A DNA stretch of 64,000 nt from CAVSCR01 sp963726575. Its GTDB lineage: Bacteria > Actinomycetota > Actinomycetes > JAHEKZ01. The notes under the pieces were generated by a model. That model was not told where the DNA came from, made no database searches, and was given only the letters and a program-made list of their open reading frames with translations. Position 1 is the stretch's first letter, and every line of letters begins with the position of its first letter. The stretch lies in contig CAVSCR010000003.1 in the NCBI GenBank assembly GCA_963726575.1, positions 434,001 through 498,000 on the forward strand. The letters are read 5' to 3'. Below are positions 33,201-41,584 of this stretch, piece by piece. The translations under genes and the position numbers were made by a program.

Positions 33201-35637
33201 TCCAGCCGCCACCACCGGCAGAGACGAACGTCACCCCCGCCGGCAGGTTGTCCGTGACGACCACGCCGGTCGCGTCGGAAGGACCGTTGTTCGTCACCGT
33301 CAAGGAGTAGGTGATGTTGCTCCCGGCGACGACGCTCGCGGGACCGGACTTGGCGATCGAGAGGTCGGCCGACGCAGTCACGGTCGTGCTGGTCGACGAG
33401 GAGTTGTTCGAAAGGTCAGGGTCCAGCGTGGCCGACGTCAGGTTGGCCGAGTTGTTCAGCGTGGCGCTCTGCCCCGGTGCCGTCACGGTGATCGTGATCA
33501 CCGGGGCGCTGGTGCCCGCCGCCAACGTCAGGCGGGTGCAGGTCACCGTGACGTTGCCCGTGTTCGAACACACCCAGCCGCCACCACCGGCCGAGACGAA
33601 CGTGACACCGGCGGGCAGCGAGTCCGTCACCGCCAGCGAGTCGGCGTCGGACGGCCCGGTGTTGGTCGCCGTCAGCTGGTAGCTCACCGACCCGGCTGCC
33701 GTGACGGTCGCCGGGCCGGTCTTGACCAGCGACAGGTCGGCCAGTGCCGTGACCGTCGTGCTGGCACTGGAGGTGTTGTTGGCCGGGTTCGGGTCCGGCG
33801 TGGTGGCGGTGACGGTCGCCGTGTTCAGCGCCGTCGTCGGTTGGACCGGCGCCGAGACGACCACCGTGATCACCGGCGCAGCCGTCCCATTGGTGAGCGA
33901 CGGCGTGGTGCACGTGACCGAGACGTTGCCCGAGTTGGTGCACGTCCAGCCCGAGCCGGTCGCCGACGTGAACGTGACACCCGTCGGCAAGGTGTCGGTG
34001 ACCGACAAGCCCGACGCATCGGCCGGTCCAGCATTGGCGACGGTGAGCTGGTAGCTCATGGCCGCGCCGGCAGCGACAGTGGCCGGACCCGTCTTGACGA
34101 TCGACAGGTCGGCGCACTCCGCACCACCGCTGATGCCCGGAATGGTCGCCGGCGCCGCCGTCGCCGTCTGTCCGGCGCTGCCGTTGAAGGAGCCGTACGT
34201 GAGGTTCCCCGTCGTGGTGATGCCGTGGGCGCCACCGCTGACCGTCTGCGCGGTCGGTGCGCTCGACGTGAAGATCCAACCGCCGCCTCCGCCGCCGCCT
34301 GGCCCATGTGCACTGCCGGCACCTGCCTGGGTGGCCCATGCATCGCCGCCGCGCCCGCCGTTGGCCGTCAGGGTCGCGCCGGTCAACGATCCGCCAGGAG
34401 TGGTGAAGACGATGGACCCCCCGCCACCGCCGCCGCCGGCACCGTCGTTCGCCGTCAGGTTGTAGGCGTCCGCGCCATTGGCGGCAATGGTTCCTGCGCC
34501 CGCGACACTGCCCGCGCGGATCAAGACGATGCCGCCACCTGCTGCGCCACCACCCTGGGGTGCTGTCGCGTTGTTCGCGGTGCCGGCCCCGCCACCGCCG
34601 CCGAGGACGACGCGGGCCGACGTGGCAGGCACTGCGACCCCGCCGTAGCCGCCCAGCGGCAGGTTGGAGCTCCAGGTGTTGCCGCCTTGGCCGCCAGCCC
34701 CGCCGTTGCCGCCGCCGCCGCCGCCGGAGTTCTGGTCGTTGGCGCTCGGGTTCCCGTCGGTGCCGCCGCCGCCGGCATTGCCCGGGGCGCCACGGGCCGC
34801 GTCCCCGCCGGGGTAGCCGTTGCCGGCCGTGGTGCCCAGCGGAGTTCCCGCGATGCCCTCGGCCTTGTTGCCGTCGACGTTGGCGGTCGCGCTGACCGCG
34901 ACATCGGTCGTGGCGAAGCCAGCGGCGCCACCGCGCTGGATCCCGACCCCGCCACGGAAGCCGAGACCGGTGACGCTCACGGTTCCGCTGAGGGTGAGAG
35001 TTCCGGTCGTGTCGAGCGCGAGGACACCGCCGACCGACCCGTTCCAGGCCGCGGCGGTCAGCGTCGAGCTCGTGGTCGCGGTCGTGTACTGCGGCACCCG
35101 GATCACCTGGAACCGGCGTTGCCCGTTGGCCCCGGTGGCGGCGGCAGTCGGGTAGGTGTTCAGCAGACCCGCGCCCGCCCCCAGACCCGAGATGCTGACC
35201 ACACCGGCGACGACCGCGGACGTCGCGCGCACGTACTCGTACCCACCAGTGTTGTTGAGTGCGGTGAAGCCTGACGCCGGCGCCACGGCTGGTCCGCCGT
35301 GTCCATAGGAGTTCGTGTTCGAGAAGTCGAAGTCGGCACCCTGCATCTGGATGACGAGCAGCAGGTCGCCGACGGCGATGGGCGCGGCGCCGGTTGGCGC
35401 ACCGACGGTCACGGAGGTGTCCCCAGCGTTCGCACTACCGACGCCCGGGTAGTAGGTGTTGACGACACCGGTGAGGCTGCCACCGGCACCGGAGCCACCC
35501 GGTGTCGCGCACGCGCCGGCCGCCTGCGCGGGCGACAGCATGACCAGCGGCCCCAAGCCGAAGACCGCCGCGAGGGTGAGGGCCGTAGCGACGACCAGTC
35601 CGCGCGGCGAACCGCGGCCTGAGCGCGTGAACTCCAT
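30259..35637 (-). CDS. Giant LPXTG cell-wall protein with ten DUF11 repeats
   Basis: The 1792-residue protein has a signal peptide (A-T-A-L-T-L-A-A-V-F-G-L-G-P-L-V-M-L, cleavage after S-P-A-Q-A), a Gly/Ala-rich region to about residue 508, ten DUF11 repeats of about 124 residues, and a sorting signal L-P-H-T-G at 1758, a hydrophobic helix and R-R-R. Each repeat starts A-D-L-S/A-hydrophobic-x-K and carries T-D-x-L-P-x-G-V-T-F-V-S-A-G and a Cys pair (W-x-C-S ... V-x-C-T) that could form a disulfide. It should be sortase-anchored. Adhesion or structural roles are typical; none is shown. Confidence 0.93.
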   Translation of the reverse strand: MEFTRSGRGSPRGLVVATALTLAAVFGLGPLVMLSPAQAAGACATPGGSGAGGSLTGVVNTYYPGVGSANAGDTSVTVGAPTGAAPIAVGDLLLVIQMQGADFDFSNTNSYGHGGPAVAPASGFTALNNTGGYEYVRATSAVVAGVVSISGLGAGAGLLNTYPTAAATGANGQRRFQVIRVPQYTTATTSSTLTAAAWNGSVGGVLALDTTGTLTLSGTVSVTGLGFRGGVGIQRGGAAGFATTDVAVSATANVDGNKAEGIAGTPLGTTAGNGYPGGDAARGAPGNAGGGGTDGNPSANDQNSGGGGGGNGGAGGQGGNTWSSNLPLGGYGGVAVPATSARVVLGGGGGAGTANNATAPQGGGAAGGGIVLIRAGSVAGAGTIAANGADAYNLTANDGAGGGGGGGSIVFTTPGGSLTGATLTANGGRGGDAWATQAGAGSAHGPGGGGGGGWIFTSSAPTAQTVSGGAHGITTTGNLTYGSFNGSAGQTATAAPATIPGISGGAECADLSIVKTGPATVAAGAAMSYQLTVANAGPADASGLSVTDTLPTGVTFTSATGSGWTCTNSGNVSVTCTTPSLTNGTAAPVITVVVSAPVQPTTALNTATVTATTPDPNPANNTSSASTTVTALADLSLVKTGPATVTAAGSVSYQLTATNTGPSDADSLAVTDSLPAGVTFVSAGGGGWVCSNTGNVTVTCTRLTLAAGTSAPVITITVTAPGQSATLNNSANLTSATLDPDLSNNSSSTSTTVTASADLSIAKSGPASVVAGSNITYSLTVTNNGPSDATGVVVTDNLPAGVTFVSAGGGGWICSNTGNVSVSCTVAALATGTVAPVITVVVTAPAQAGGLTNTAAVAATTADPNAGNNVDFANTNVTASADLSLAKIGPGSVVAGGGISYQLTVTNTGPSDAASLMVTDSLPAGVTFVSAGGTGWGCSNSGNVSVTCTRPALAAGVAAPDITVVVTAPAQAASLSNTASVASTTADPDPSNNSDTADTNVTASADLAMVKLGPPTVTAAGTVSYSLTVTNNGPSDADNLVVADTLPAGVTFVSAGGGGWACSNSGNVSVACTLTTLAAGTSAPAITVVVTAPAQAGSLTNTASVGSTTADPDPGNNSSTVSTGVTASADLAIIKSGPANVVAGSNISYSLTVTNNGPSDADNLTITDTLPAGVTFVSAGGGGWACSNAGNVTVTCTLATLVTGGAAPVITVVVVAPSSSASLTNIASVGSTTADPDPSNNSDTAHTAVTASADVSIVKAGPATVTAAGSVSYTLSVSNAGPSDAANVSVTDVLPAGVTFVSAGGGGWVCANSGNVSVTCTLTTLAAGTGAPVITVVLTAPPQTASLTNTASVSTTTSDPDPTNDTSTTTTTVVASADLAIVKTGPASVSAGAAVSYQLSVDDLGPSDADNVSVTDTLPAGVTFVSAGGSGWACSNTGNVSVTCDLPLLAAGTTAPVITIVVNAPAQPATIVNSASVSTTTNDPKPSNNASSTTTTIAGSADLALTKTGPAVVAAAGRVTYHVSVANFGPSDGVALTVTDQLPAGVVFVSATGAGWTCSHAGNVSITCTTATLATGSTAPVIKVVVTAPHHAATLSNRAVVNAVSSDPDPTNNVDSVTTTVGPSADLSVVKSGPASVVAGSALIYHLVVINHGPDAAAAVTVVDNLPLGVTFVAASGGGWTCSHAADVSVTCVRATLASGATAATITVVVTAPAAATNLTNAATVSSTTPDPVADNNSSSVPTVVTSSTPGGGGGGQLPHTGANVMTLALAGLALIVLGGVMVTLSRRRWDG
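30400..34113 (-). repeat. Ten tandem DUF11-encoding repeats
   Basis: About 371 bases per unit. Recurrent codon strings for D-T-L-P-A-G-V-T-F-V-S-A-G-G-G-G-W make adjacent units similar at DNA level, especially units 2-7, so recombination could change copy number. Short-read assembly could also miscount them. Confidence 0.85.
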
Positions 35638-35769
35638 CCGGCAGATCTCCTCACAGTTGCGCAGCAGCCTAGGCGGGGGCAGTGCCGGGTGGAGGCTCCG
35701 GCGTTGGTCGTGTCGTGTCCGAGGTCTCGTCCGCGCAGGTGAACCGGTGGGCGATGGCTCAGGCTCCGG

Positions 35770-36705
35770 TTGACGTCCACCCCTGCGCCGATAGGTTCAC
35801 CGGCAGTGTCCAGACCAGTGTTCAGAGCGGCGTCCCGGCCCTCGGCGAGTGGCGTCCCCGCGCCGCTGCTCGTCGTCGTCGCGATCCTCTCGGTGCAGAC
35901 CGGCAGCGCGATTGCTCGCACGCTGTTCGACGACGTGGGTGCGCCAGGCGTCACCCTGCTGCGCCTCGGGATCGCCTCGGTGATCCTGCTGCTGGTCCTG
36001 CGTCCGCGGTTGCGCACCTGGTCGGCGGCGTCGATGCGGGCGGCCGCCGTGCTGGGTGTCGTCATGGCGAGCATGAACTTGACGTTCTACCTCTCGCTGC
36101 GCACGGTTCCCCTCGGCGTGGCCGTGACGGTCGAGTTCATCGGTCCGCTCACGTTGGCGCTGGTGCAGACCCGCCGCTGGCGAGATCTTGCCTGGGCCTT
36201 GTTGGCCGCGCTCGGCGTGGTGCTGCTCGGCGTCGACCACACCAGCGGCATCCCCGTCACCGGGCTGCTGCTGGCCCTGACGGCCGGGATGTTCTGGGCC
36301 GGCTACATCCTCGCCAGTGCACGGGTGGGCCGCCTGCTCCCTGGCGTCGACGGGCTGTCCGTCGCGCTAGCAGTGGGCGCACTGCTGATACTCCCGCTGG
36401 GGATCCGGGGTGCGCTGCACGTGATCGGCCACCCGTCGTGGGTGTTGGCGGCGCTCGGGGTGGCGCTGTTGTCGTCGATCATCCCCTACGGGCTCGAGCT
36501 GACCGCACTGCGCAGGATCCCGACCCGGGTCTTCGGCATCCTGATGAGCGGAGAACCGGCTGCGGCCGCACTCGCGGGATTCATCGTGCTGGGACAACAT
36601 CTGCAGCCGCGGCAGTGGGTCGCGCTGGCACTGGTGAGCGCCGCCAGCGTCGGGGTCACGGTGGCGCAGCGCGAGGGTGACGTGCCGCCGCAGCCCTTGG
36701 AGTGA
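35770..36705 (+). CDS. EamA-family (RhtA-like) metabolite exporter
   Basis: The ~311-residue protein has ten membrane helices in two EamA halves; R-L-G-I-A-S-V-I-L-L-L, S-L-R-T-V-P-L-G-V-A-V-T-V-E-F-I-G-P-L and Y-G-L-E-L-T-A-L-R-R-I-P-T-R-V-F-G-I-L-M-S-G-E-P match the RhtA group, which exports threonine, homoserine or other amphipathic compounds. The start is uncertain: TTG 35770 as given, or GTG 35806, with no clear ribosome-binding site for either. It diverges from the surface protein gene. Confidence 0.85.
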   Translation: MTSTPAPIGSPAVSRPVFRAASRPSASGVPAPLLVVVAILSVQTGSAIARTLFDDVGAPGVTLLRLGIASVILLLVLRPRLRTWSAASMRAAAVLGVVMASMNLTFYLSLRTVPLGVAVTVEFIGPLTLALVQTRRWRDLAWALLAALGVVLLGVDHTSGIPVTGLLLALTAGMFWAGYILASARVGRLLPGVDGLSVALAVGALLILPLGIRGALHVIGHPSWVLAALGVALLSSIIPYGLELTALRRIPTRVFGILMSGEPAAAALAGFIVLGQHLQPRQWVALALVSAASVGVTVAQREGDVPPQPLE

Positions 36706-36709
36706 CCGA

Positions 36710-37174
36710 CTAGGCGGCGCGAACGTCGGACAGAACCGACCGCAGTTCCTCGACCGTCGGGAAAGTCAGGTTCAGTGTGGCCACCCATCGCCAGGAGATC
36801 CGCCCAGACGCATCGACGACGAACACCGATCGACGGAGACCGAACGCGCCCATCACGCCGTAGGCACGCGCGACGCTACGGTCGGGGTCGGACAACAACG
36901 GCATGGTGAGTCGGCGGCCCTCGGCGAACTGACGGTGCGAAGCGACGTCTTGCGGTGCGATGCCCCACACGGCTGCGTCGAAGTGGTGCAGGTCGGCTAT
37001 CTGATCTGAGTACGAGCACATCTGACGCGTGCACACCAGCCGCTCATCACCGGGATAGAACGCGAGAACGACCGGGTGCCCACGCTGCTGGTCGAGTCGG
37101 AACTCCCCCTCTTCGTGTCCGTACCAGCCGGCGAGGGTGAAGTCAGGCGCATACGCGCCAAGAAGCAGGGCCAC
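36710..37174 (-). CDS. Peroxiredoxin, AhpC/TSA (Bcp-like)
   Basis: The 154-residue thioredoxin-fold protein has the peroxidatic Cys in F-Y-P-G-D-E-R-L-V-C-T-R-Q-M-C-S-Y (about residue 48). The usual T-P before V-C-T is R-L here, a tolerated variant, and the second Cys five residues on fits the PrxQ/Bcp resolving position. The late R-R-S-V-F-V-V-D segment is typical. Expected to reduce hydroperoxides with thioredoxin-type donors. GTG start, weak ribosome-binding site. Confidence 0.87.
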   Translation of the reverse strand: MALLLGAYAPDFTLAGWYGHEEGEFRLDQQRGHPVVLAFYPGDERLVCTRQMCSYSDQIADLHHFDAAVWGIAPQDVASHRQFAEGRRLTMPLLSDPDRSVARAYGVMGAFGLRRSVFVVDASGRISWRWVATLNLTFPTVEELRSVLSDVRAA

Positions 37175-37230
37175 ATTCGCTTGTTCGACAGGTTCCGGAT
37201 CCGGGTTGAGGGCCGACGCCCCGGTCCAGA

Positions 37231-38469
37231 TCAGCGGTGCTGCGCGATGGCGGAGACGACGGACACGGCCAGATCGATCTCGTCCTCGGTGTTGTAGTAG
37301 TGCGGTGACATGCGCAGGAGTGGATGGACTGGGCGGATCTCGGAGTCGAACTGGTTCTGGTCCGCCGCCGTCACCGACACGTTGATCCCTCGTGCCCGGA
37401 CCGCCTCAGCCACGTCGTCTGCCGTGACCCCGTCGACCGCCACCGTGACGATCGCGCACTTGCGCTCCCCCAGATCGTGAGTCGTGACGCCGTCGATCTC
37501 CTCCAGGCCGTCCCGCAGGCGGGCACCCAGGGCAACCGCCCGTTCCTCGATCGCCGGGATCCCGAGCTCGAGTGCCTGGTCCACCGCCGAACCCAGGCCG
37601 AGCACCTGGGCGTAGCCGCGCTCCCAGCTCTCGAAGCGCTGGGCTCCGGCGTGCCAGGTGTACCCGCGTTGCCCATCCCAGGTGGACGCCTCGATGTCAT
37701 TGACGAACGGGTCGAGCAGGTCCAACGAGTCCTCGTTGACCCACAGGAACCCCGTACCGCGTGGTCCTCGGAGGAACTTGCGGCCGGTGCCGGTCACGAA
37801 GTCGGCCCCCAGCGTGCGCACGTCGAGGTCGAGCTGACCAACCGACTGTGTCGCGTCGAGCAGGAAGGGCACCGACGCTGCCTTCGCCACGCGCCCGATC
37901 GCGGCCGCGGGATTGACCAGGCCGCCACCGGTCGGAATGTGGCTGACGCCGATCAACCGCGTCCGTTCGTCGATCAGTTCGGCGAGGGCCTGCGGATCGA
38001 GCTGACCCGATTCATCGTTCGGGACCACGATGACCTCGGCACCGGTTCGTTGCGCGACCTGCAGATAGGCCAGAACATTCGAGCCGTACTCGGCCCGGCC
38101 GGTCAGGATGCGGTCCCCGGCGCTGAGCCGAAGCGAGTAGAACGCAGCGTTGAAGGCGTGGGAGGAGTTGTCGAACAGGGCGATCTCGGATCGCTGCCCG
38201 TTGAGGAGGCGAGCCAGCGAGTAGTAGGTCGCTTCGATCGCGTCGCGGGCCGTGTCCTCCGCCTCGTACGCACCGATCTGCGTCTCCAGACGAAGGTGGT
38301 CGATGATCGTGGCCAGCGTGCGCTCGGTCATCAGCCCGGCGCCCGCGTTGTTCAGATGGACCCGCTGTGCCACCCCGGGCGTCTGCGACCGTGCTGCTTG
38401 CACGTCGATGGTCTGCCCCACGCCGGTCGAGCCTCCCTCAGCCAGGCCGCGATCCATGCCGGTACCCAT
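37231..38469 (-). CDS. Class V aminotransferase-fold PLP enzyme
   Basis: The 412-residue enzyme shows L-N-N-A-G-A-G-L, D-A-T-Q-S-V-G-Q (PLP-binding Asp and His/Gln region) and the Schiff-base Lys in G-T-G-R-K-F-L-R-G-P-R-G-T-G-F-L-W. The R-K-F-L-R-G-P-R-G form occurs in cysteine desulfurase/selenocysteine lyase-like and EgtE/isopenicillin epimerase-like proteins; which reaction applies is not clear. No ergothioneine genes are nearby. ATG 38469 is supported by GAGGAGG upstream. Confidence 0.82.
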   Translation of the reverse strand: MGTGMDRGLAEGGSTGVGQTIDVQAARSQTPGVAQRVHLNNAGAGLMTERTLATIIDHLRLETQIGAYEAEDTARDAIEATYYSLARLLNGQRSEIALFDNSSHAFNAAFYSLRLSAGDRILTGRAEYGSNVLAYLQVAQRTGAEVIVVPNDESGQLDPQALAELIDERTRLIGVSHIPTGGGLVNPAAAIGRVAKAASVPFLLDATQSVGQLDLDVRTLGADFVTGTGRKFLRGPRGTGFLWVNEDSLDLLDPFVNDIEASTWDGQRGYTWHAGAQRFESWERGYAQVLGLGSAVDQALELGIPAIEERAVALGARLRDGLEEIDGVTTHDLGERKCAIVTVAVDGVTADDVAEAVRARGINVSVTAADQNQFDSEIRPVHPLLRMSPHYYNTEDEIDLAVSVVSAIAQHR

Positions 38470-38500
38470 GCGTTCCTCCTCGAGCCTGACTGGCGACCAT

Positions 38501-39703
38501 TCAATCGGCTCGCCGCGCTGATGGCCCAGGCAACTCCGCGTCGACGAGATCGACCCTGACGCCCAGCAGCCGGACCGGTCGGCCCTGGTCGGCCGGATCG
38601 AGTCGATCGAGCAGGGCGATGACGTTGCGTCGTACCTCTACTTCGTCGCGCGTCGGGGCACTCAGCTTGTGGACCCGCGTCTTGGTGATGAACGGGACGA
38701 AGCGGACCTTGATGCCGACCTGGCGCACCGCCCGGCCCGTTGCAGCGATGTCGGCCATGACGTCGGCGCACAGCCGGCCCAACGTGTCCTCGATGTCGCC
38801 GCGCTCGACGAGGTCGTGTTCGAGGGTGACCTCTCGACTGTGCCCGCGAGGCTCGTAGGGAGCCGTGCTGACCGTGCGATCGCCAAGTCCCCGGCCCAGC
38901 GAGACCAGCCATGGACCAGTCGTGGGGCCGAACCGGCGTCGAACCACGTCGACGTCGGCGGTGGCGAGATCGCGCACCGAATCGATGCCCAGCTCGTTCA
39001 GCTTCGCCGCGGTCTTGCTGCCCACCCCCCACAGCGCGTCCACCTGACGCTGTCCCATCACCTCGTCCCAGTTCTGCTGCGTGAGTCGGTACACCCCAAG
39101 TGCGTCCTCCGGCATGGCACCGTCCGGTGCCTTGGCGAAACCCGTGGCGAGCTTGGCGCGCAGCTTGTTGTCACCGATCCCGACACAGCACGTGAACGAC
39201 GTCCGGTCGCGCACCGACTCCCGCAGCCCTTGCGCGACCAATTCCGGGGTCTCGGAGTCGGTTCCGATGAAGCCTTCGTCCCAACCCCAGACCTCGACCG
39301 GTAGCCCGGACTCGCGCACGACGTCCCAGACCTCTTGCGACGCTGCGTCGTAGGCGTCGCGATCAGCCGGCAGGAACACCGCGTCGGGGCACTTCCGCAG
39401 GGCCGTCGACAACGGCATGCCCGATCGCACGCCGAACACCCGCGCTTCGTACGAAGCCGTTGCGACGACCTGGCGGCGACGACCCGGGTTTCCGTCGCCT
39501 CCGACCACGACTGGCTGCCCGGCGAGCTCGGGTCGGCGTCTGATCTCCACCGCCGCGATGAACTGATCGAGGTCGAGGTGTAGGAGCCAGCGCGGGCGCA
39601 CGACACCCGCATCGCCGACCCCTACCTCGGTCGAGCTGATCTCGGTTCCGTCCACCCGCCTAGCGCAGCACACTCGCCCGACAGAGTCATCCGCAGGTGT
39701 CAT
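38501..39703 (-). CDS. dinB: Y-family DNA polymerase IV, DinB2 type
   Basis: The ~400-residue polymerase resembles mycobacterial DinB2: L-H-L-D44-L-D46-Q-F-I-A-A-V-E, V-A-T-A-S-Y-E-A-R-V-F-G-V-R-S-G-M and V-E-V-W-G-W-D142-E143-G-F. The steric-gate position, Phe in ordinary DinB and Leu in mycobacterial DinB2, is Ile49 here, predicting relaxed sugar discrimination. Helix-hairpin-helix W-G-V-G-S-K-T-A-A-K-L and a little-finger domain follow. ATG 39703 is taken as start; no C-terminal beta-clamp QxxLF-like motif is obvious. Confidence 0.9.
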   Translation of the reverse strand: MTPADDSVGRVCCARRVDGTEISSTEVGVGDAGVVRPRWLLHLDLDQFIAAVEIRRRPELAGQPVVVGGDGNPGRRRQVVATASYEARVFGVRSGMPLSTALRKCPDAVFLPADRDAYDAASQEVWDVVRESGLPVEVWGWDEGFIGTDSETPELVAQGLRESVRDRTSFTCCVGIGDNKLRAKLATGFAKAPDGAMPEDALGVYRLTQQNWDEVMGQRQVDALWGVGSKTAAKLNELGIDSVRDLATADVDVVRRRFGPTTGPWLVSLGRGLGDRTVSTAPYEPRGHSREVTLEHDLVERGDIEDTLGRLCADVMADIAATGRAVRQVGIKVRFVPFITKTRVHKLSAPTRDEVEVRRNVIALLDRLDPADQGRPVRLLGVRVDLVDAELPGPSARRAD

Positions 39704-39807
39704 GGCTGGCGGATCGTCAATGCCTTCTTGCGAATGACTGAGGAGTGACGTAGGTCGGGCGAACCGGACGCCCGCGTCATGTCCACGCCCGACGCCACAC
39801 ACAAACC

Positions 39808-39844
39808 AAGTCCAGGGACATCCATGAACGATGTCCCGGGACTT
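39808..39844 (-). terminator. Hairpin beyond tRNA remnant (probable original tRNA terminator)
   Basis: A 15-bp stem with one mismatch (arms 39808-39822 and 39830-39844) and a 7-base loop lies just beyond the truncated tRNA copy in its direction of transcription. It is followed on the minus strand by a T-rich GGTTTGTGTG. It fits as the terminator of the tRNA gene before the island inserted. Confidence 0.6.
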
Positions 39845-39850
39845 CACGCC

Positions 39851-39895
39851 GTAGCGGGGGCAGGATTTGAACCTGCGACCTCTGGGTTATGAGCC
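39851..39895 (-). repeat. 45-bp attachment-site copy: 3' part of tRNA-fMet
   Basis: These 45 bases are identical to 44154-44198, the segment of the initiator tRNA gene from the anticodon loop to the first C of CCA. The match ends sharply on both sides. It has no 5' tRNA half, so it is a displaced fragment marking one edge of an integrated element. Confidence 0.95.
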
Positions 39896-39930
39896 GCCGA
39901 AGCACCCGACGCCAACGTGCAGTCCTGGAC

Positions 39931-39965
39931 GACCGAGGACGGTCGTGGAAGGACCGTCCTCGGTC
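39931..39965. repeat. Perfect 14-bp inverted repeat at island edge
   Basis: GACCGAGGACGGTC and GACCGTCCTCGGTC enclose a 7-base loop 36 bases inside the left attachment copy. It could be a terminator for the minus-strand arsenic genes or a recombination-associated site. There is no T-tract. Confidence 0.7.
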
Positions 39966-40279
39966 GGTCACAGGACCACCCACACCCGTGGGCGTCGTCT
40001 GACGTCCAGCCACGTCCGGGCATGTGTTGCCCACATTCTGCCGACATGGCGACCGTGCCTCCGGTTGTCTTCTTCGCTGGATGCGGCTCTCGCCAGTCCC
40101 GCCGAAGCCGGCGGACGTCGCGGAGCCAAGCCGGTCGATGACGAGCCGCGGGCCCTGTGCCACGCGGCCCATGAACGGCGCGTGCGTCTGATCGGCTCAG
40201 CTCAGCACGTCGATCAGCTGGTCGACGGTGGGCGAGCCGGCGATGCAGTCGGGGGTGGCATGGATCGAACCTGCTCCGA
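39966..40279. other. Island intergenic DNA, possible coding remnant
   Basis: No complete gene is recognised. On the minus strand, 40198-40277 reads without a start codon as G-S-I-H-A-T-P-D-C-I-A-G-S-P-T-V-D-Q-L-I followed by D-V-L-S and a stop; this has protein-like composition and may be the 3' remnant of a lost gene. Confidence 0.35.
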
Positions 40280-40522
40280 CTACGCGGTTGCGGGGACGAG
40301 CAGCTCCCGGATCTCGGCGACCTTGGGCACGCGGCCGGAGACGACGACCTTCTCGTCGACGACGAGGGCGGGGGTGGACATGACGCCGTAGCCGATGATG
40401 GCGGCGTAGTCCTCGACCTTCTCGATGGTCGCGTCCAGGCCGAGACCGTCGACGGCCTCGCGGGTGACGCGTTCGAGGTTCTTGCAGTTGGTGCAGCCGG
40501 GGCCGAGCACCTTGATGATCAC
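40280..40522 (-). CDS. Small thioredoxin-like protein of arsenic operon
   Basis: The 80-residue protein is a minimal thioredoxin fold with a CxxC active site at C10-T-N-C13 (G-P-G-C-T-N-C-K-N-L) and a cis-Pro region S-T-P-A-L-V-V-D-E. Such proteins are regularly encoded beside ArsP/UPF0718 permeases and are thought to help in thiol chemistry with arsenicals or to deliver substrate. It lies 10 bases after the permease stop on the same strand, preceded by AAGGACACG. Confidence 0.9.
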   Translation of the reverse strand: MIIKVLGPGCTNCKNLERVTREAVDGLGLDATIEKVEDYAAIIGYGVMSTPALVVDEKVVVSGRVPKVAEIRELLVPATA

Positions 40523-40532
40523 GATCGTGTCC

Positions 40533-41547
40533 TTACGTTGCGAGGATGAAGTTGAACAGGTAGCCGACGGCGACGATGCCGGTGGCCACGACGCCGACGA
40601 ACGCGGCGAGCAGCTGGGGCTTGAGGACCCGGCGCAGCAGGATCATCTCCGGCAGGGACAGCGCGACGACGCTCATCATGAACGCGAGCAGGGTGCCCAT
40701 CGGCAGGCCCTTCTCGTGCAGGGCCTGCACCATCGGCATGATCCCGGCGGCGTTGGAGTACAACGGGACGCCGATCCCGACCGCGACAAGGACACCGAAG
40801 GCGTTGCCGGGGCCGGCGTAGGTGGTGAAGAAGTCGGTCGGGACCCAGCCGTGGATCACCGCGCCGAGGCCGATGCCGACGAGCAGGTAGGGCCAGATCT
40901 TGCGCAGGATGGTGGCGACCTCTTCGATGCCCATCTGGATCCGCTGGTCGAAGGTCAGCCCGGCGGTGGAGTCGATGACCTGCCCGCCGAGCTTGGTCTC
41001 GAACACGAACGGCTCCACCCAGCGCTGGACGCCGAGCCGACCGAGCACCCAGCCGGCGACGATCGCGATCGTCAGGCCGGCGGCGATGTAGACGGCGGTG
41101 ACCTGCCAGCCGAACAGGCTGAACAGCATCCCGATGGCGATCTCGTTGACCAGCGGGCTGGCGATCAGGAAGCTCAGCGTCACCCCGATCGGCACCCCGG
41201 CGGCGACGAACCCGATGAACGCCGGGACCGCGCTGCACGAGCAGAACGGGGTGATCACGCCCAGGCCGGCGGCCATCACGTTGCCGACACCTTCACGCTT
41301 GCCGCCGAGCAGGGCGCGGGTGCGCTCGATGCTCATGTAGGAGCGCAGCACGGTGACGATGAAGATGATCCCGACCAGCAGCAGGCCGATCTTGATCGTG
41401 TCGTAGAGGAAGAAGTGAAGGGTCTCGGTCAGCCGGTCGGTCGGGCTCCATGCCCAGGACGTCGTACAGGAACCGGTCCCACAGCCAACCGTTCACCCAG
41501 TACGCCGGCCACCCACGCCGCCGCCCGCGCCGCCAGCGGTCAGCCAC
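40533..41547 (-). pseudogene. ArsP-type permease (UPF0718), apparent one-base frameshift
   Basis: The long 3' segment (40533-41351 and a little beyond) encodes about eight helices with the family motif T-P-F-C-S-C-S-A-V-P-A-F-I-G and S-P-L-V-N-E. The expected N-terminus is in another frame: from GTG 41547 the product reads ...W-V-N-G-W-L-W-D-R-F-L-Y-D-V-L-G-M-E-P, then shifts. Dropping one G from GGG at 41443-41445 (plus strand) joins the halves through T-D-R-L-T-E-T-L-H-F-F-L-Y-D-T-I-K-I. ArsP members export organoarsenicals such as methylarsenite. Either a sequencing error or a broken gene; an internal ATG at 41351 could still give an N-truncated protein. Confidence 0.8.
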
Positions 41548-41584
41548 TGGCCTCGCCTGGAGGTCGGCAACCGCTCGACGACGC

